Below, one piece after another: positions 46,945-54,722 of a DNA stretch of 64,000 bases. Under the pieces are notes generated by a model. That model had not been told where the DNA came from and ran no database searches. It worked only from the letters and a program-made list of their open reading frames with translations. The translations under genes were made by a program, and so were the position numbers. The stretch's first letter is position 1; each line of letters begins with the position of its first letter. Source of the stretch: Synechococcus sp. JA-3-3Ab (lineage in GTDB: Bacteria > Cyanobacteriota > Cyanobacteriia > Thermostichales > Thermostichaceae); contig NC_007775.1 of assembly GCF_000013205.1 (NCBI RefSeq), forward strand, positions 310,001-374,000, in the 5' to 3' direction.

Positions 46945-47665
46945 GCAACAGCTCCGCCTCCACGCGAAACAGCTCCACCGGCTGATCGGCAGGGATCCCG
47001 GCCAATTGCTTGGCGGTGGAGAGCTGCCAGGCCGTCGTCAGAGCCTCTCCGGGCAGCAACACCGCCCCCCGTGTCCCCGCGCGAATGAACAGGCCCATGC
47101 GGGTGGGATCCACCTGCTCCAGAGAGGGGATGGGCACCACCCGTCGCACGATGGCCACCTGAATAGAAGCCGACTCCAGCTCGCCGGGTTGCAGGGGCCG
47201 ATAGCGCCAGTCGCGAGTAACAGCTCCCACCGCCGCCCGGATGGTGGCCCTGGCCAGATCCTCGCCGCCGGGATCCAAGCTGCCCCAACAGCCGCGGGGC
47301 CGTCCCTCCCTGGTCACCGTAACAAAAACTCCCGCCGGGCGCCGCCAGTGGGGCGGGATCTCTTCTGGAGCAGGCAGCACCTGGCCAGTGGCGAAGTAGT
47401 GGGCGATGGCCTGCCGCGCCAGGGCCGGCAGCGTCTTGGGCAAGGGTTGCGGCTGGACGGGAGCAGGGATCCCCTCCGTCCCGCCGTTGCGGGGCAAGGC
47501 GCCTGCCGGGGAACTCGTGGCCGGGGACGGGATCCCGCCAACGCGCCCAGAAACCTCTGGCCGGGATCCGGCCAGCAGCCCTAGCCCTGCCCCCAGAAAC
47601 AAGGCCAGCAGGCTGAGCGATCGAATGGCAAAGGTGGACACGAGCTGAGGATCTTGCCAACCCAA
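46934..47665 (-). CDS. AMMECR1-domain protein with N-terminal membrane anchor or signal
   Basis: 243 residues from a TTG at 47665, three bases after the trpB stop. Residues about 10-32 are hydrophobic (SLSLLALFLGAGLGLLAG), then a Pro/Gly-rich linker, then an AMMECR1 domain with GVFVTVTREGRPRGCWGSLD and DWRYRPLQPGELESASIQVA. AMMECR1 domains are conserved in all three kingdoms of life without a settled function; an exported copy is unusual. A GTG eight codons in would also give a signal peptide. Confidence 0.75.
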   Translation of the reverse strand: MGWQDPQLVSTFAIRSLSLLALFLGAGLGLLAGSRPEVSGRVGGIPSPATSSPAGALPRNGGTEGIPAPVQPQPLPKTLPALARQAIAHYFATGQVLPAPEEIPPHWRRPAGVFVTVTREGRPRGCWGSLDPGGEDLARATIRAAVGAVTRDWRYRPLQPGELESASIQVAIVRRVVPIPSLEQVDPTRMGLFIRAGTRGAVLLPGEALTTAWQLSTAKQLAGIPADQPVELFRVEAELLHEF

Positions 47666-47667
47666 CT

Positions 47668-48921
47668 CTAGGCTAGGCTATGCCCCCGCTTCTGCAAGTA
47701 CTTGAAAACGGTGTTCAGATCCTTGTCGCCCCGCCCGGAGCAGTTGACCACCACCCGCTGCTGGGGGCCAAGCTGGGGGGCCAAAGTCTTCAGGTAGGCC
47801 AGGGCATGGGCCGTCTCCAAAGCCGGGATGATCCCCTCCAGGCGCGACAGCAGCAGCAGCGCCTCTACCGCCTCGTCGTCGGTAACGGCGTAGTACTCGG
47901 CTCGCCCAATTGCTTTTAAGTAGCTGTGCTCCGGCCCCACGCCGGGGTAATCCAAGCCGGCGCTGATGGAATGGGCCTCCTGCACCTGGCCTTCTTCATC
48001 TTGCAGCAGGTAGCTCATGGCCCCGTGCAAGACCCCAACGCGACCGCGGCTGAGGGTGGCGGCGTGGCGGGAGGTGTGTAAGCCCTCCCCGGCAGCCTCG
48101 ATGCCGATGAGCCGCACCTGGGGATCGCGGACAAACTCGTTGAACAGACCCAGGGCATTGGAGCCGCCGCCCACACAGGCCAGCAACACGTCTGGCAGCC
48201 CTCCCCATTTCTCCTGACACTGCTGCCGCGTCTCCTGGCCGATGACATCGTGAAAGGTCCGCACCAGCTTCGGGTAGGGGTGGGGTCCGGCCACCGTGCC
48301 AATGACGTAGTGGGTGGTCTCCACGTTGGTTACCCAGTCGCGGATGGCCTCGGAGAGGGCGTCTTTGAGGGTGGCTGTGCCTGATTCGACCCCCCTTACC
48401 TCAGCGCCCAGCAGGCGCATCCGCTGCACATTGGGGGCCTGCCGCTCCATGTCCACTGCCCCCATGTAGATGACGCATTCCAACCCAAAACGAGCACACA
48501 CCGTTGCCGTGGCCACCCCATGCTGGCCAGCGCCAGTCTCGGCGATGATCCGCCGCTTGCCCATGCGCACCGCCAGCAGCACTTGGCCGAGGGCGTTGTT
48601 GATCTTGTGGGCGCCGGTGTGGTTGAGGTCTTCGCGCTTGAGGTAGATCTGGGGGCCGTCGTAGTGCTCGGTCAGCCGCTGGGCAAAGTAGAGGGGGCTG
48701 GGCCGACCGACAAAATCCCGCAACAAGCTGTGGAACTCGGCGCGAAACTCGGGATCCCGCCAATGCTGCTCAAAGGCTTCCTCCAGCTCCGTCAGGGCGC
48801 TCATCAGGGTTTCCGGCACAAAACGGCCCCCAAAGGGCCCAAACCGGCCCCGAGGATCCGGACGCACCTGCGGGTCAAGGGGATCCCAGGTGGCAGGGGC
48901 AGCAAGAGGAGTTGAGGTCAT
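47668..48921 (-). CDS. trpB: Tryptophan synthase beta chain
   Basis: 417 residues. [22 protein letters not shown] lysine in [27 protein letters not shown], phosphate loop [10 protein letters not shown], and C-terminal [15 protein letters not shown]. Joins indole and serine. First gene of the minus-strand five-gene run; trpA is not adjacent. The ATG at 48921 is preceded by AGTTGAGG-like sequence on the other strand and gives the usual length. Confidence 0.96.
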   Translation of the reverse strand: MTSTPLAAPATWDPLDPQVRPDPRGRFGPFGGRFVPETLMSALTELEEAFEQHWRDPEFRAEFHSLLRDFVGRPSPLYFAQRLTEHYDGPQIYLKREDLNHTGAHKINNALGQVLLAVRMGKRRIIAETGAGQHGVATATVCARFGLECVIYMGAVDMERQAPNVQRMRLLGAEVRGVESGTATLKDALSEAIRDWVTNVETTHYVIGTVAGPHPYPKLVRTFHDVIGQETRQQCQEKWGGLPDVLLACVGGGSNALGLFNEFVRDPQVRLIGIEAAGEGLHTSRHAATLSRGRVGVLHGAMSYLLQDEEGQVQEAHSISAGLDYPGVGPEHSYLKAIGRAEYYAVTDDEAVEALLLLSRLEGIIPALETAHALAYLKTLAPQLGPQQRVVVNCSGRGDKDLNTVFKYLQKRGHSLA

Positions 48922-49123
48922 GGCAAATGGATTGGCGCGGGCTTGACAGCCGGCAATAGGAGACAAGTTTCCCTATTCTACAGAAGATGGAAACTCGGGA
49001 AGGCCACTGTCCAAGCTATCTTATTTGCCGCCCTGGATGGTGGGATCCCGCCGAAATCACCTTTGAACAGGGGGCTTCCAAGGATTTTTACGATCAGGCC
49101 GTCCGATTTTGGGGGCGGCCTTT

Positions 49124-49483
49124 ATGGACAAGCATCTGCAAGAGTTGCTCCAGCAAGAAGATCAAAAGCGCAGGGACGAAGAGCTGCGCCGCACCTATGC
49201 CCTTTCTCAAAAGTCTCAGGGAGCGGCAGTCTTTTTGTCGTTATTGCTGGCTTTTGCGGCCTACATTTATACGCGGCGATGGAAAGCGCTAATGATCTTT
49301 TTGGGGTGGTGTATTTTTGTCGGCGTGTTGTTTAGCGATGAAGAAGGAGAAGTTTCTCTCCCTGGACTTTTTCTGGCCTCCACCTGGGCAGCGGTGGACA
49401 ACTGCGCCGCCATCCAGCGAGCTAGAGAAAAAATTGAACTGCTACGCTCCGGGCAAAGCCCCGATAGCAACCGGCAGACTTAA
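49124..49483 (+). CDS. Small membrane protein of unknown family
   Basis: 119 residues from the ATG at 49124. A charged N-terminus (MDKHLQELLQQEDQKRRDEE) is followed by two hydrophobic spans (about 33-49 and 55-72, GAAVFLSLLLAFAAYIY and ALMIFLGWCIFVGVLF) and a polar tail. I do not recognise it. Probably a two-span inner-membrane protein. It diverges from trpB. Confidence 0.55.
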   Translation: MDKHLQELLQQEDQKRRDEELRRTYALSQKSQGAAVFLSLLLAFAAYIYTRRWKALMIFLGWCIFVGVLFSDEEGEVSLPGLFLASTWAAVDNCAAIQRAREKIELLRSGQSPDSNRQT

Positions 49484-49518
49484 TCGACCTCAAATCAACA
49501 AGCTGGAAACCCTTCCTT

Positions 49519-49557
49519 ACTCCCCTCTCCCTGTGGGAGAGGGGCTGGGGGTGAGGG
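49519..49557. repeat. Family A repeat, copy 7
   Basis: CCCCTCTCCC-tgt-GGGAGAGGGG then ctgggggtgaggg: the cleanest copy in the window. Lies between the two small genes at 49.1 and 49.6 kb. Confidence 0.85.
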
Positions 49558-49626
49558 ATCCCTTTGCCAGCAGCAGGTTAGGACAAGGGAGCCTAGAATG
49601 GCCGCAGATCCGAGGAAACCAAAACC

Positions 49627-50145
49627 ATGAAGTCTGCTGCTTGCCTAGCCTGTCTGCTCGCCGGTCTCCTTGGGGGGGAAGGGATCCCGGCCCTGGCCTC
49701 ACCCGCTCTTTTGGTGCTGGCCCAGTCCGGCTTTCAGCCCTACATCAATGTCCGCTTTGGCTATCGCCTCGACTATCCGGCTGATTTTGTCCCCCAAGGG
49801 GAATCCGACAGCGGCGACGGCCAGGTGTTCATCGGCAAAGAGGGGGCCGAGCTGCGCGTTTGGGGTGGGTACAATATTCTTCATGCAACGCCCGCCAGCG
49901 CCCTGCAAGAGGAGCTGCAGCGCAGCCGGGAAAGCCGACGCCGGGTTACCTATCAAGTTGCCGGTCGGGATTTTTTCGTGGTCTCCGGCTACGAGCCAGA
50001 CGGCCAGCGGATTTTTTACCTCAAAAAGCTCGTCAGCCCCTCTCTACAGGCTGGCTTTGAATTGGTCTATCCGGCCAGCCGGCGCGAGCGCTACGACCGG
50101 GACGTGGAAGCCATAGCCCGCTCCCTGCGCTTTGTGGATCCCTGA
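49627..50145 (+). CDS. Secreted hypothetical protein
   Basis: 172 residues. Signal peptide MKSAACLACLLAGLLGGEGI with a likely cleavage near PALASPA, then a single soluble domain (INVRFGYRLDYPADFVPQGE, GRDFFVVSGYEPDGQRIFYL, ERYDRDVEAIARSLRFVDP). The pattern resembles small secreted beta-rich proteins that measure or bind something outside the cell, but no named family is certain. It ends 48 bases before the HTH-GrpE-like gene. Confidence 0.65.
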   Translation: MKSAACLACLLAGLLGGEGIPALASPALLVLAQSGFQPYINVRFGYRLDYPADFVPQGESDSGDGQVFIGKEGAELRVWGGYNILHATPASALQEELQRSRESRRRVTYQVAGRDFFVVSGYEPDGQRIFYLKKLVSPSLQAGFELVYPASRRERYDRDVEAIARSLRFVDP

Positions 50146-50193
50146 CCCAGGCCCAAGTTGGGGCATGATCGTAGGGATCCCTGGCAAAACCCC

Positions 50194-50754
50194 ATGGCCG
50201 AGAGACCGCTGGACAGTTGGCTGCGGGAACGGATGCAAGCCGTTGGCCTCTCCTCTTGGCAGGCTCTGCAAGCCCGGGCGGGGATCAGCCGCCGCGCCCT
50301 CGATCAGGTGCGCCAAGGGCAGTGGGGATCCCTGCGCCTGGAGCAACTGCAGAAGCTGGCTGCCGCTTTAGAGTGGGAGTTGGGATCCCTGCTTGGCGGT
50401 GGCGACCCTAGTCCAAGGGGCTCGAACACTGCAGAAGCGATCTTTTCCCTGCTGCAGCCGCTGCTGACCAGCTACCCCACCGTCCGCGAGATTGCCCGGC
50501 GCAAGCCCGATTGGCCGGCCCAAAACGTGACGGCCCTCTTCCGGTCGCTGGATGCCCTGCTGCAGCAGTGGGGGTATGAAGCCATCGGCAGCCCTCTTGA
50601 GTCCGTCCCCTTCGACCCGCAACTGCACCAGCCGGATCAGCCGGACATTCGGCCAGGGGATCCCGTCTACATCCGCTTTGTCGGCTACCGCCGGAAAGAC
50701 TACATCCTCTGCCCGGCCAAAGTCAGCCGCTCGCTGCCCGGAGGATTGAGCTGA
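50194..50754 (+). CDS. HTH (XRE-like) fused to a GrpE-like domain
   Basis: 186 residues from the ATG at 50194. Residues 5-65 (WLRERMQAVGLSSWQALQAR, ISRRALDQVRQGQWGSLRLE) look like an XRE-type helix-turn-helix. Residues about 90-186 end with LLQQWGYEAIGSPLES, PFDPQLHQPD and GYRRKDYILCPAKVSR, matching the beta-domain of the nucleotide exchange factor GrpE (PFDP..HE and GY...L.PA.V). The stop overlaps the Hsp70 start as TGATG, so they are translated together. Likely a dedicated exchange factor that may also bind DNA. Confidence 0.7.
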   Translation: MAERPLDSWLRERMQAVGLSSWQALQARAGISRRALDQVRQGQWGSLRLEQLQKLAAALEWELGSLLGGGDPSPRGSNTAEAIFSLLQPLLTSYPTVREIARRKPDWPAQNVTALFRSLDALLQQWGYEAIGSPLESVPFDPQLHQPDQPDIRPGDPVYIRFVGYRRKDYILCPAKVSRSLPGGLS

Positions 50755-52295
50755 TGGCACCTGTCCCCAAAGCAACGCTGGCTATCGATTTCGGCACCAG
50801 CAATACTGTGGTGGCAGTTTGGGATCCCGTCCAAGAAGCGCCCCGCCTGCTCAGCTTTCCCGGCCTTTCCCGCCCGGGCTACTCGGCCATTCCCAGCCTG
50901 GTCTATGTCAAGGGAAAAGGCCAGCTCTTGGTGGGGGAAACGGTGCGGGCCGGGCGTTGGGGGGCAGTGGAGCCGCAGCGGCTGTTTCAGGGCTTCAAGC
51001 GGGATCTGGTGGCGGAGTTTGTCCCCCCACCGCGGATTCTCGATGGGGAGCGCTACGACGCCGAGAGGGTGGCTCAGGCTTTTTTGCAGGCGGTGATGGA
51101 AGCCGTCCAGCAAGAATACCTGCAGCCGCAACAGGTGGTGTTTACCGCTCCCGTCGGCTCCTTTGAGCGCTACTTGAACTGGCTGCGGGGGGTGGCCGGG
51201 GATCCCGTTCAAATTGTGGACGAGGCCACTGCCGCTGCCCTGGGCTATGCGGTCGGCCAGCCGGGATCCGTGGTGCTGGTGGTGGATTTCGGCGGCGGCA
51301 CCCTGGATCTCAGCCTGGTGCGCACCCTTGCCCCCCAGCCGGGCAACCCCGTCCTCAAGGCAGAGGTGATCGCCAAGGCCGACGCCTACGTGGGCGGGGT
51401 GGATATCGACATCTGGATAGCCGAATACCTGCTGGGGCAACTGGGGCTGAGCCGGCAGCAGCTGGGGGCCCTGAGCTGGATGACGCTTTTGGAGCAGGCA
51501 GAACAGCTCAAGATCGCCCTTTCTGCCCAGCCGGAGGCTGTGGGCAGTTGGTTCGACGACGAGACTCTAACTGCCTATGAGCTGCGCTTGAATCGGCAGG
51601 CGCTGGAGGAGATTTTAGAAACCCACCAGCTCCTCGACCAGATCCGCCAGTGCCTAGACGAGGTGCTGCTCAGCGCCCAGGCAAGGGGAGTGGGCAAAAG
51701 CCAAATTGAGCAGGTGCTCCTGGTGGGAGGCAGCTCCCAACTGCCGGCAGTCCAAGAGCTGCTCCGCTCCTACTTCGGCAAAAAGAAAGTCCGCTGCGAG
51801 CGCCCCTTCGACGCCGTGGCCCTGGGCGCTCTGCAGATGGGCCGCCAGGTCAAGCTCGAGGATCGCCTGCACCACAGCTACGCCATCCGCCTCTGGGATC
51901 CCTGGCAAAAAAGTTACATCTACTATCCCCTCTTCGAGCGGGGCAGCCCCTACCCTTGCCGACGCTCCGAGCCCTTGATCTTGCAGGTGGCCAACGATGG
52001 CCAGACCGAAATTCGACTCGATGTGGGGGAAGTGGCCCAGGTGGCCCAGGCTGAGGTGGTCTATGACGAGCTGGGGCGCATGAGCAGCCGCCAACTTACC
52101 CGACAAACCGATTTTCGATCCCTGGGTGCTGAGCCGGCTTGTCTGGCCCGCCTGCAGCCCCCAGGTCGGGCAGGAGAAGATCGCCTCAAGGTGGAATTTG
52201 CCGTCGATGCCTCGCGGCGGCTGTTGGCCACTATCTTCGACTTGCAAACCCAGCAGCTTTTGGTAGAAGCCCAGCCCGTAGCCACCCTGAGTTAG
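50754..52295 (+). CDS. Short Hsp70-family ATPase
   Basis: 513 residues. Hsp70 phosphate loops: LAIDFGTSNTVVAVWD (PHOS1), VVDFGGGTLDLSLV (PHOS2) and QVLLVGGSSQLPAVQ (adenosine), with VDEATAAALGYA. It is shorter than DnaK (about 640), with a brief beta domain and no helical lid or C-terminal EEVD-like tail. Probably a specialised chaperone paired with the upstream GrpE-like protein; no J-domain protein is in the window. Confidence 0.85.
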   Translation: MAPVPKATLAIDFGTSNTVVAVWDPVQEAPRLLSFPGLSRPGYSAIPSLVYVKGKGQLLVGETVRAGRWGAVEPQRLFQGFKRDLVAEFVPPPRILDGERYDAERVAQAFLQAVMEAVQQEYLQPQQVVFTAPVGSFERYLNWLRGVAGDPVQIVDEATAAALGYAVGQPGSVVLVVDFGGGTLDLSLVRTLAPQPGNPVLKAEVIAKADAYVGGVDIDIWIAEYLLGQLGLSRQQLGALSWMTLLEQAEQLKIALSAQPEAVGSWFDDETLTAYELRLNRQALEEILETHQLLDQIRQCLDEVLLSAQARGVGKSQIEQVLLVGGSSQLPAVQELLRSYFGKKKVRCERPFDAVALGALQMGRQVKLEDRLHHSYAIRLWDPWQKSYIYYPLFERGSPYPCRRSEPLILQVANDGQTEIRLDVGEVAQVAQAEVVYDELGRMSSRQLTRQTDFRSLGAEPACLARLQPPGRAGEDRLKVEFAVDASRRLLATIFDLQTQQLLVEAQPVATLS

Positions 52296-52347
52296 AGAAA
52301 GGCACTCAGCTTCTTTATCGCGCCAAAACCCAAACAGTGCCGCCTGG

Positions 52348-52380
52348 CCCTTCTCCCCCCTGGGAGAGGGGCTGGGGGTA
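52348..52380. repeat. Family A repeat, copy 8
   Basis: CCCTTCTCCCCCC-TGGGAGAGGGGCTGGGGGTA; one mismatch in the left arm relative to the family core. 50 bases after the Hsp70 stop. Confidence 0.7.
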
Positions 52381-52513
52381 GTCGCAATGGCAGCGTGGAG
52401 CGCTTGGGCGGATCCCTTGTTGAACAATCGCCTATTTTGCTGTAAAGCGCGGGGGAAAAGTCTTAAGCTCATCCAGAATGACTGTATATCCCCTGCAGTG
52501 GCTTTGTAATGAC

Positions 52514-52542
52514 TTGACAGATATAGTCATTTCAAATAGATG
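52514..52542 (+). promoter_or_regulatory. Promoter-like sequence pointing toward the IS607 tnpB 3' end
   Basis: TTGACA, 17 bases, TAGATG, with a TGACT...AGTCA inverted repeat around the -35. No gene follows on this strand, so a transcript would run antisense to the end of tnpB. Consensus match only. Confidence 0.35.
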
Positions 52543-52616
52543 CAACGTTTCTCTACGTCGTTATTGCTACGCAACGCTGTCGCGAAGGCGCCGGCAGCGC
52601 GAAGCACTATCTCTAG

Positions 52617-52654
52617 CTCCCCTCTCCCCCTGGGAGAGGGAATGGGGGTGAAGG
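52617..52654. repeat. Family A repeat, copy 9
   Basis: CTCCCCTCTCCC-cc-TGGGAGAGGGAATGGGGGTGAAGG: arms intact, with slight changes in the G-rich flank. Confidence 0.75.
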
Positions 52655-52788
52655 CCGACTCCCCTGAGCTCAATCTCTCAAGAATTAGAAACGACTGGCC
52701 CTACTGCTGACAGGTAAACTAGCTTCCCGTCGTAGAACAGCGCTGAGCCTTGGTCGCCTTGCTGCGAGTCTGCCCGGTACTGATACAT

Positions 52789-54069
52789 TTACGCTGAACA
52801 CTGCTGAGCATTACTGCTCAGCGGTGAAGCGATAGCATTCTGTCCGTTTCCGTTGTTACTACGCGATGCTGACGCGACCGCGTTAGCGGGACGGAGTCCA
52901 AACAGAAAGGCGGTATCCCGCAAAGCCCTGAGCATAACGCCCAGAGCGCCTTGCCAATCTCGTGGTAGCCTATGGTTGCACTTTGGGCATCGAAACACCT
53001 TTGCGCCACCCAACTTAGTGTGGATGTGCCCGCACTTGGTACAGGTTTTGCTGGTGTACGCTTCCGATACTTCCACGACAACCACGTTTTTCTTCTTGGC
53101 TTGAAACTTCAGGAACTGCTTGAACCGGTAGTGCGCCCAGGTGAGCATCGCCCTTGCTGTCTTGCTACCAAACTTCCTCCCTGCCTTGGCAACCATCTTG
53201 GCTGACTCGAAAGTGGGGAGGAATATCAATCGGTAGTTATCCGTTAGGAACGCCGCTACCTTGCGATGGCACTCGTCCACCAAGTTCCTGATTCTCTCCC
53301 GCAGACGAAACGCCGCTTGCCGCATTCGCCTACGCTTGGATCTCGGTGCTTTACTCAGCCTAGATTGCAGATCGTCTAGGTGGTAGCACAGCCGAACGAT
53401 CCTGCCAAAGTCCCCCTTGGCGATATCTACAAAGCCCGCCCCATCAAACCCTGTAAGGAAGCTTCTTACTCCAGGATCAAGTGCGATCACCCCCTTTGCT
53501 AACGAACACTGCTCGTTCACGGGCTCAGGAAAGATGGCATACCATCTGTCTTTCACCCGCATTAGCTCAGTTCCGCGTGCCCATTCTCTGGGCATCTCCT
53601 CGGATGCACGGAACGCCAAACCTCGGGTGAGTTTCGGATACCACGTCCCATTGCGAAAGTTGCCGGCGTTGAATTGCAGCGTATGCGACCTGTCCCGCAC
53701 ACTGCGAAACCTCGCGTCTTTGCTTCGGCGGAACGCCAACCACGCCTCGACGACCGCGTTCTGCTTGATGTGGCAAGGGACGTCCTTCACCCACCCGGGC
53801 AGGTCGGAGCGCAGGATGATGTCCCGCAGCTTTCTGGCCGTTTTTGGGGCACCATGCTGGCGCTGATAGGCAATCGCTTGGTTGTAGCAGTACCGGCACG
53901 CCGCTTGCCACCGCTTCCAAACTTTAGCCAGCGCTGGCTCCGGATAAATCCGTATCTTTCTCGATTGCAGCCCGGTATTTTCTGAGTCCGTAGAGCCGAC
54001 TGCTGAAGCAGTGCAGGATGGTGAGGATATCCTCAACCAGTTCCTGTTGGGGAGAAAGGTGATCGTCAT
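52789..54069 (-). CDS. tnpB: TnpB RNA-guided nuclease of IS607 element
   Basis: About 426 residues. RuvC-I IALDPGVRSFLTGFDGAG (Asp), RuvC-II LIFLPTFESAKMV (Glu), zinc finger CTKCGHIH then FRCPKCNHRL, and RuvC-III RDWQGALGVMLRAL (Asp) are all intact, so it may be active. Recognisable homology begins about SRKIRIYPEPALAKVWKRW; no ATG lies just before it, so I used the ATG at 54069, which overlaps tnpA by 146 bases. The last 35 residues (LRPANAVASASRSN to the end) are encoded by a family B repeat and a hairpin, not by conserved TnpB sequence. Confidence 0.85.
   Translation of the reverse strand: MTITFLPNRNWLRISSPSCTASAVGSTDSENTGLQSRKIRIYPEPALAKVWKRWQAACRYCYNQAIAYQRQHGAPKTARKLRDIILRSDLPGWVKDVPCHIKQNAVVEAWLAFRRSKDARFRSVRDRSHTLQFNAGNFRNGTWYPKLTRGLAFRASEEMPREWARGTELMRVKDRWYAIFPEPVNEQCSLAKGVIALDPGVRSFLTGFDGAGFVDIAKGDFGRIVRLCYHLDDLQSRLSKAPRSKRRRMRQAAFRLRERIRNLVDECHRKVAAFLTDNYRLIFLPTFESAKMVAKAGRKFGSKTARAMLTWAHYRFKQFLKFQAKKKNVVVVEVSEAYTSKTCTKCGHIHTKLGGAKVFRCPKCNHRLPRDWQGALGVMLRALRDTAFLFGLRPANAVASASRSNNGNGQNAIASPLSSNAQQCSA
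52803..52822 (-). ncRNA. Candidate omega-RNA hairpin at the tnpB 3' end
   Basis: GCTGAGC-attact-GCTCAGC forms a perfect 7-base stem inside the last tnpB codons. TnpB guide RNAs typically derive from the 3' end of tnpB and extend past the element; here the guide would lie below about 52790. Only the hairpin is seen; the RNA itself is inferred. Confidence 0.35.
52880..52899. repeat. Family B repeat, copy 2, inside tnpB
   Basis: GCGTTAGCGGGACGGAGTCC, with an extended left part gttgttactacgcgatgctg similar to 52556-52586. Translated as GLRPANAVASASRSNN in the TnpB tail. Confidence 0.65.
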
Positions 54070-54541
54070 CGAGAACCAAGATTTCGCACCCGTATTGACG
54101 GCAGTACCACTCAACGAACTCAAATCCAAACCGGCAGAGTCGATCCCGGTGAGCGACCACAATCGTTCCGATATCTCCTGCACGAACTCGTTCCAATAAG
54201 GCAAGGAACTTTGGTCTTTTGAAGTCGAGACCGCCGCCAACCTCTCCGACCACTTCGGCTCCAGGATAGAGGTCAACCAGTCTTGCAATCTGTCTCTCCA
54301 AGTCTGGTTTCTGCCCTCGACTGCTGACTCGGGCGTACAAAACGACTCGTTTGTCCTTCTTGGGCGCTCTGTTCGCGTCAGCGGGCCGGAGGCCAATGTA
54401 GCTGTCGAGGTCATACCTTCTCGCTCTACCAGATGGTGTACGTACTGCATGGATCCAGCCCTTCTGTTCCCATCGCCTCAAAGTGTGGAGACACACCCCA
54501 AAATAATCCGCCGCTTCTCTCGGTTTTACATATCTAGCCAT
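53924..54541 (-). CDS. tnpA: IS607 serine-resolvase transposase TnpA
   Basis: 205 residues. N-terminal MerR-like HTH (YVKPREAADYFGVCLHTLRR, WEQKGWIHAVRTPSGRARRY) then a small serine-recombinase domain: VVLYARVSSRGQKPDLERQI with the nucleophilic Ser, and IVVAHRDRLCRFGFE. It catalyses excision and insertion as a tetramer. A family B-like 20-mer (54375-54394, 17 of 20 matches) is part of the linker coding LRPADANRA. Open from end to end. Confidence 0.93.
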   Translation of the reverse strand: MARYVKPREAADYFGVCLHTLRRWEQKGWIHAVRTPSGRARRYDLDSYIGLRPADANRAPKKDKRVVLYARVSSRGQKPDLERQIARLVDLYPGAEVVGEVGGGLDFKRPKFLALLERVRAGDIGTIVVAHRDRLCRFGFEFVEWYCRQYGCEILVLDDDHLSPQQELVEDILTILHCFSSRLYGLRKYRAAIEKDTDLSGASAG

Positions 54542-54608
54542 ACCAAGCGGCCATACTGAACATACTGTACATTATTTTCAGTATAGTCCAGCATATCATT
54601 GACTAGAG

Positions 54609-54722
54609 TCATGCTCCCTTGACATAGCTGATGTCTTCGCGGAACCCTTTCAGCTCCTCCTCGTAGGCTGCATAGGCAATCAGCAAGGGCGGCAGTAGGG
54701 GAGCTAACCTCAAGCCTGAGGT
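54609..54722 (-). pseudogene. 3' tail of an unidentified coding sequence
   Basis: Reading minus strand up to a TGA at 54609-54611 gives an open stretch ending LLIAYAAYEEELKGFREDIS then YVKGA. It reads like a natural helical protein C-terminus but is cut by the IS relic that begins at about 54722. I cannot name the parent gene. Confidence 0.35.

Larger units (their letters stand above)
52296..52788. other. 493-base gene-free region rich in repeats
   Basis: Between the Hsp70 gene and the IS607 tnpB. It holds two family A repeats, one family B-type segment (52556-52605, gttattgctacgcaacgctgtcgcga), an AT-rich patch with a promoter-like sequence at 52514-52542, and the presumed right end of the IS607 element. 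No convincing open frame is seen on either strand. Confidence 0.7.
52789..54541 (-). mobile_element. IS607-family element core (tnpA + tnpB)
   Basis: A serine-resolvase tnpA followed by an overlapping tnpB on the minus strand, the defining order of IS607. Both frames are open with catalytic residues present. Exact ends cannot be set because IS607 elements lack terminal inverted repeats; the AT-rich segment 54542-54600 (cataacatactgtac-type sequence) probably includes the tnpA-side end. Confidence 0.85.

Noticed and set aside
48987-49292. 101-codon frame upstream of and overlapping the small membrane protein gene
   Set aside because: Cys/Trp-rich in an unlikely way and out of frame with the better-supported gene at 49124; no conserved pattern.
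49519-49557. Intrinsic terminator
   Set aside because: The hairpin is strong but followed by a G-rich flank, not T residues, and belongs to the dispersed family A repeat.
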